Origin: an uncultured Chloroflexota bacterium
GTDB taxonomy: Bacteria > Chloroflexota > Anaerolineae > Aggregatilineales > Phototrophicaceae
DNA: 9,136 bases
Reading direction: 5' to 3'
NCBI GenBank assembly: GCA_903904765.1
Contig: CAIVEA010000039.1
Coordinates: forward strand, 1 to 9,136
Shown here: positions 6,498-9,136 of the stretch, piece by piece
Position numbering within the stretch: position 1 is the stretch's first letter
Layout: the number at the start of each line of letters is the position of its first letter
Notes under the pieces: model-generated
Seen by the model: only the letters and a program-made list of their open reading frames with translations
Told to the model about the DNA's origin: nothing
Database searches by the model: none
Translations under genes and position numbers: made by a program

Positions 6498-6517
6498 CCG
6501 CGAAAACAGCTTCGCGG
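6498..6517. repeat. Hairpin in the BtpA-like gene 5' leader
   Basis: Perfect 7-base arms CCGCGAA (6498-6504) and TTCGCGG (6511-6517) with a 6-base loop, about 26 bases upstream of the chosen start codon. It has no poly-U tail on the minus strand, so it is not an intrinsic terminator. It could stabilise the mRNA or be a protein site. Function is unproven. Confidence 0.4.
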
Positions 6518-6560
6518 AAAATAGGCTCTGGTTCTCACCCTACTGCCCTGTACTTGGCTT

Positions 6561-6582
6561 CCCCTCTCCATTTGGAGAGGGG
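6561..6582. repeat. C/G-rich inverted repeat between acpS and the BtpA-like gene
   Basis: Perfect 10-base arms CCCCTCTCCA (6561-6570) and TGGAGAGGGG (6573-6582). In RNA this would fold as a 9-bp stem with an AAAU loop on the minus strand. It begins 12 bases beyond the acpS stop. There is no following U-run (minus strand reads AAGCCAAG), so it may weaken read-through without being a canonical terminator. It has the same CCCCTCTCC form as the element at 3665-3701. Confidence 0.55.
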
Positions 6583-6593
6583 AGGTCAAACAG

Positions 6594-6959
6594 TCAAAGC
6601 GAACGGGCAACCGCCACTGCCGAAGCGTGGGTTTGGGTGTGCGTCAGGCTCACATCCCACTCGGTCAGTCCCATTTCGGCGGCCAGCCGTTCCGCTGCGC
6701 CGTACAGGTGCAGCACGGGGCGGCCACGCGGGTCGCTGCGAATCTCGATCTCGCGCCAGCTCACATCCCCGATGCCCGTGCCGAGTGCCTTGGCCACAGC
6801 TTCTTTGGCCGCCAGCCGCGCCGCCAGCCGGTGCGCTTTGCCGTTGCAATCCTCGCGTTCGCCGGTTGTGAAGAAGCGGTTCATAAAGCGTTCGCCCAGC
6901 CGTTCGATGCCACCGGCGACGCGCTCAATTTCGATCATGTCAATGCCGCAGCGCAGCAT
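6594..6959 (-). CDS. acpS: Holo-[acyl-carrier-protein] synthase (4'-phosphopantetheinyl transferase AcpS)
   Basis: A 121-residue cytoplasmic enzyme that transfers 4'-phosphopantetheine from CoA to the conserved Ser of apo-ACP, making it active for fatty acid synthesis. The length is typical for AcpS (about 120-126). The diagnostic motifs are present: GIDMIEIERV at residues 5-14 with the metal-binding Asp7, and RLAARLAAKEAVAKALGTG (44-62) with the catalytic/metal Glu53. The C-terminal SLTHTQTHASAVAVA (104-118) matches the usual SLSHT block with His107. The start at 6959 has an ideal AGGAGG 5 bases upstream, which rules out the longer reading from 7052. It is oriented divergently from the DUF/uvrC transcript. 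Downstream there is a 121-base gap with two hairpins before the BtpA-like gene, so it may be a separate transcript. Confidence 0.95.
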   Translation of the reverse strand: MLRCGIDMIEIERVAGGIERLGERFMNRFFTTGEREDCNGKAHRLAARLAAKEAVAKALGTGIGDVSWREIEIRSDPRGRPVLHLYGAAERLAAEMGLTEWDVSLTHTQTHASAVAVARSL

Positions 6960-7039
6960 AAGCGCCTCCTGCTGTGTGTGCAGGGTGGATTGTAGCCGTT
7001 GTCCGCCCCGCCCGGTAGGTTTATGGCGAAAAGCGGTAG

Positions 7040-7068
7040 TTGAGATGTGCAACCCACCACGTTATACT
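7040..7068 (+). promoter_or_regulatory. Strong sigma70-type promoter for the DUF6883-DUF4926-uvrC run
   Basis: TTGAGA (-35, 7040-7045), a 17-base spacer, and TATACT (-10, 7063-7068), each 5/6 to consensus. Transcription should start near 7075, about 30 bases before the first gene of the run. It lies in the 147-base divergent gap with acpS. The surrounding sequence is AT-rich (TTATACTAGAACATATTAC), unlike the GC-rich flanks. For acpS itself only a lone TACAAT (6989-6994, minus strand) without a fitting -35 was seen. Confidence 0.7.
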
Positions 7069-7106
7069 AGAACATATTACCTATTCGCAGCTTTTAGGAT
7101 GGGGTC

Positions 7107-7454
7107 TTGAAACTCCCTAATCGTCAGCGGTCAATCGTTCCAAAAGCGAAGCTGGTGGATTATCTGTTATCGTTTATACATCCTGTGGGCAAAGATAAGG
7201 CGGAGTTTTTCACGCGATTTGGGTTTGTTGCTGAACGGTGGGAACTCATGGAACAGGCTTTGCGGCTTCATGCTGAACAGCACGATGTTGCTCGTGTTGA
7301 CCAGTCCTCTCCATTGGGGACACACTATATTATAGAAGGACAACTGGAGACACCTGATGGGCGGAATCCATTTGTTCGGGTGGTCTGGTTTATCGAATTC
7401 GGTTCAGAAGTGCCACATCTGGTAACAGCTTATCCGCTTAAAACCCAGAAATAA
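7107..7454 (+). CDS. DUF6883-domain protein
   Basis: A 115-residue small soluble protein, function unknown. The sequence has the recognisable DUF6883 pattern: an N-terminal LPNRQRSIVPKAKLVDYLLS, then HPVGKDKAEFFTRFGF (26-41), a helix with ERWELMEQALRLHAEQ, and a C-terminal half with GTHYIIEGQLETPDG and VRVVWFIEFGSEVPHLVTAYPL. No signal peptide or membrane segment is present. The start is TTG at 7107, preceded by AGGATGGGG. The upstream ATG at 7099 is out of frame and stops at once, and the family's N-terminus begins right at this TTG. The next gene starts 12 bases later. My recollection is that DUF6883 and DUF4926 genes often sit side by side in cyanobacteria and Chloroflexota. No activity is assigned. 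Confidence 0.8.
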   Translation: MKLPNRQRSIVPKAKLVDYLLSFIHPVGKDKAEFFTRFGFVAERWELMEQALRLHAEQHDVARVDQSSPLGTHYIIEGQLETPDGRNPFVRVVWFIEFGSEVPHLVTAYPLKTQK

Positions 7455-7466
7455 GGGAGGTTTGGA

Positions 7467-7697
7467 ATGATAAGCGAGTTGGATCGTGTTGTACTGACCG
7501 TTGACCTGCCCGAACATGGCCTCCAAGCGGGTGATGTGGGTGTTGTGATGCTGGTTATCGGTGAACATAGCGGGTATTCGGTAGAGTTCCTGACCTTGCA
7601 AGGCGAAACGGTGGCGGTGATTGCGGTCTATGCCGATCAGGTACGCCCTATCGAGGCCGATGAAATGATTCATGTCCGAAAGCGTGTTTCAGCCTAA
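7467..7697 (+). CDS. DUF4926-domain small protein
   Basis: A 76-residue protein of unknown function matching the DUF4926 pattern nearly end to end: ELDRVVLTVDLPEHGLQAGDVGVVMLV, then GYSVEFLTLQGETVAVIAVYADQVRPI. The alternating beta pattern and short turns suggest a small SH3-like beta barrel. A C-terminal tail of about 14 residues follows. A strong Shine-Dalgarno, GGGAGG, lies 6 bases before the ATG. It is placed 12 bases after the DUF6883 gene and 3 bases before uvrC, so the three are very probably co-transcribed. A two-gene module with the DUF6883 protein is plausible from this tight pairing. Whether it is toxin-antitoxin-like cannot be decided from sequence. Confidence 0.82.
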   Translation: MISELDRVVLTVDLPEHGLQAGDVGVVMLVIGEHSGYSVEFLTLQGETVAVIAVYADQVRPIEADEMIHVRKRVSA

Positions 7698-7700
7698 ACC

Positions 7701-9136
7701 ATGACCTTCAAACCCTCTGAACACATCTCGCGCATCCTCGCCAGCCTGCCCGCCAAACCGGGCTGCTACCTGATGAAGGACAAAGACGGGCGCATCATTT
7801 ATGTGGGCAAGGCCAAGCGGCTGCGTAACCGCGTCCGCAGCTATTTCAACTCCAGTGCGGAGGGCAACCCCAAGACGCTGCGCCTGCGCGAGAACATTGT
7901 AGACATCGAGATCATCATCACCGAGACGGAGGTGCAGGCGCTCATCACCGAAGAGACGCTCATCAAGCAGCACCAGCCGTTCTACAACATCAGCCTGAAA
8001 GACGACAAGCACTATCCGTATATCAAGATCAACTGGCAGGATGCCTACCCGAAGATCGAAACCACGCGCCGCATCGTCAAAGATGGCAACCGCTATTTCG
8101 GCCCGTATGCCGCGATGTGGGCGGTGCAGAACACGTTGCGGACGCTGCGGCGGGCGTTCCCGTATTTGACCTGTGACCGCGTGATTGACGGCAAGGACGA
8201 ACGCGCCTGCCTGTTCTACGACATCAAACTGTGCAACGCGCCCTGCATCGGCGCGGTCAATCAGGCCGAGTACCGCGCCATGATTAGCGAACTAATGGAT
8301 GTCCTCAGCGGGCGCAGCGAGGGTGTGGTCAAGCGCATCACGTCCGAGATGAGCGCCGCCGCCGAGGTGCTGGATTTTGAACGCGCCGCCGCCCTGCGCG
8401 ACCAGTTGAAGGCCATCGAGTACATCACGCAGCGCCACAAGGCCGTGAACCCGACCATGACCGATCATGATGTGATCGCGCTGGCGCGGGATAAGAACGA
8501 GGCTTGCGTGCAAATCCTGTTCATCCGCAACGGCAAGCTGGTGGGCAGCGATGCCCGTATGCTGGGCGGTGCGGATGGCGAGCCGGACTCCGAAGTGCTG
8601 GCGCAGTTCATCACCCAGTTCTATACCGAGGCCGCCGAAATCCCCACCGAATTGATCCTGCCCAACGAGGTGGAAGAAGCGCGGATTATCGAACAATGGC
8701 TGAAGGACAAGCGCAGCGGTAGCAAGGTGAGCATCACCGTTCCCAAACGCGGCAACAAGCGCGATCTGGTTAAGATGGCGGAGGAGAATGCGGGCGAGGC
8801 GCTCCGCATGATCCGCGAACAGTGGGAGGCGGACACACACAAGCAGGAGGAGGCGCTGGGCGAACTGCAAACCGCGCTCAACCTGCCGCGCATCCCCAAC
8901 CGCATCGAGTGTTACGACATCAGCACCACGCAGGGGACAGCCATTGTCGCCAGCCGCGTGGTGTTCGTGCAGGGTGCGCCGCGCAAAAGCGAGTACCGCC
9001 GCTTCAACATCAAGACGGTCACGCACAGCGGCCCGGACGATTTCCAATCCATGCGTGAGGCGCTCACGCGGCGCTTCACCCGCTGGCAGAACCAGCAGGA
9101 CTCCCCGACGCAGGTCGCGCCCGGTGCGACTGACCA
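7701..9136 (+). CDS. uvrC: UvrABC system protein C (excision nuclease), 3' end cut by window
   Basis: The first 478 codons of an enzyme normally about 600-650 residues long. UvrC joins the UvrB-DNA complex and cuts both sides of a DNA lesion in nucleotide excision repair. Domains in order: the GIY-YIG nuclease for the 3' cut (GCYLMKDKDGRIIYVGKAKRL, 21-41, with the ETEVQALI block at 75-82); four cysteines C158, C170, C178 and C182, at the positions of the family's iron-sulfur cluster; the UVR motif binding UvrB (VLDFERAAALRDQLKAIE, 223-240); and the start of the RNase H-like nuclease for the 5' cut (ECYDISTTQGT, with catalytic Asp406). The second catalytic Asp and the HhH domains lie beyond the end. 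There is no clear Shine-Dalgarno. The ATG is 3 bases after the DUF4926 stop, suggesting translational coupling. Confidence 0.97.
   Translation, partial: MTFKPSEHISRILASLPAKPGCYLMKDKDGRIIYVGKAKRLRNRVRSYFNSSAEGNPKTLRLRENIVDIEIIITETEVQALITEETLIKQHQPFYNISLKDDKHYPYIKINWQDAYPKIETTRRIVKDGNRYFGPYAAMWAVQNTLRTLRRAFPYLTCDRVIDGKDERACLFYDIKLCNAPCIGAVNQAEYRAMISELMDVLSGRSEGVVKRITSEMSAAAEVLDFERAAALRDQLKAIEYITQRHKAVNPTMTDHDVIALARDKNEACVQILFIRNGKLVGSDARMLGGADGEPDSEVLAQFITQFYTEAAEIPTELILPNEVEEARIIEQWLKDKRSGSKVSITVPKRGNKRDLVKMAEENAGEALRMIREQWEADTHKQEEALGELQTALNLPRIPNRIECYDISTTQGTAIVASRVVFVQGAPRKSEYRRFNIKTVTHSGPDDFQSMREALTRRFTRWQNQQDSPTQVAPGATD

Noticed and set aside
6473..6610. N-terminal extension of the BtpA-like gene to a TTG at 6610
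   Set aside because: It would overlap the end of acpS and run through the 6561-6582 hairpin. The family homology begins after the ATG at 6472, which has GAGGG 8 bases upstream.
4847..6871. Long plus-strand open frame of 674 codons
   Set aside because: It runs antisense across the PfkB, BtpA-like and acpS genes, which all have strong family motifs. Its product is rich in Arg, His and Pro with no domain pattern, as expected of a frame opposite GC-rich coding sequence.
8292..9047. Minus-strand 251-codon open frame opposite uvrC
   Set aside because: The plus strand here encodes unmistakable UvrC domains. The antisense frame has no recognised motif or ribosome site.

Overview
The window looks like a chromosomal segment of a moderately GC-rich bacterium. 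Its lineage is uncertain. Protein style and intergenic C-rich/G-rich inverted repeats of the 'CCCCTCTCC...GGAGAGGGG' type recall Chloroflexota (Anaerolineae-like) genomes, but there is no rRNA or other marker here to confirm this. No tRNA, rRNA, CRISPR array, integrase or transposase was seen.

Layout: the left 7 kb is transcribed leftward (minus strand) and the right 2 kb rightward. From the left end: (1) a drug-efflux module (8-2247), made of a 14-TM DHA2-type MFS transporter preceded by a TetR-family repressor. Two near-identical palindromic sites, one upstream of each gene, are a likely shared operator. (2) A carbohydrate-type gene group, in transcription order: a BtpA/SgcQ-family TIM-barrel protein (5672-6472), a PfkB-fold kinase-like protein with an altered active site (4697-5617), an extended SDR NAD-dependent oxidoreductase (3786-4658) and a Gfo/Idh/MocA dehydrogenase (2416-3609). 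The first three are separated by only 38-54 bases. A 176-base repeat-bearing gap precedes the fourth. (3) acpS, holo-ACP synthase (6594-6959), upstream of that group on the same strand. (4) A divergent promoter region (6960-7106) with a good sigma70-type promoter. It drives a rightward run of two small domain-of-unknown-function genes (DUF6883-like and DUF4926-like) followed, 3 bases later, by uvrC, the nucleotide-excision-repair incision nuclease, which is cut by the window end.

How the genes may work together: the TetR/MFS pair is a self-contained regulated exporter. The BtpA-PfkB-SDR-Gfo set looks like an uncharacterised sugar or sugar-acid pathway: two NAD(P)-dependent oxidoreductases, a kinase-fold protein and a TIM-barrel enzyme. 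No transporter or substrate-defining gene is present, so the substrate cannot be named. The DUF pair shares a promoter and probably a transcript with uvrC.

The points most worth following are the PfkB protein that has lost both the usual catalytic Asp and the NxxE motif, the gene set around it, and the DUF6883-DUF4926-uvrC arrangement. Nothing here amounts to a clear new defence or mobile system.
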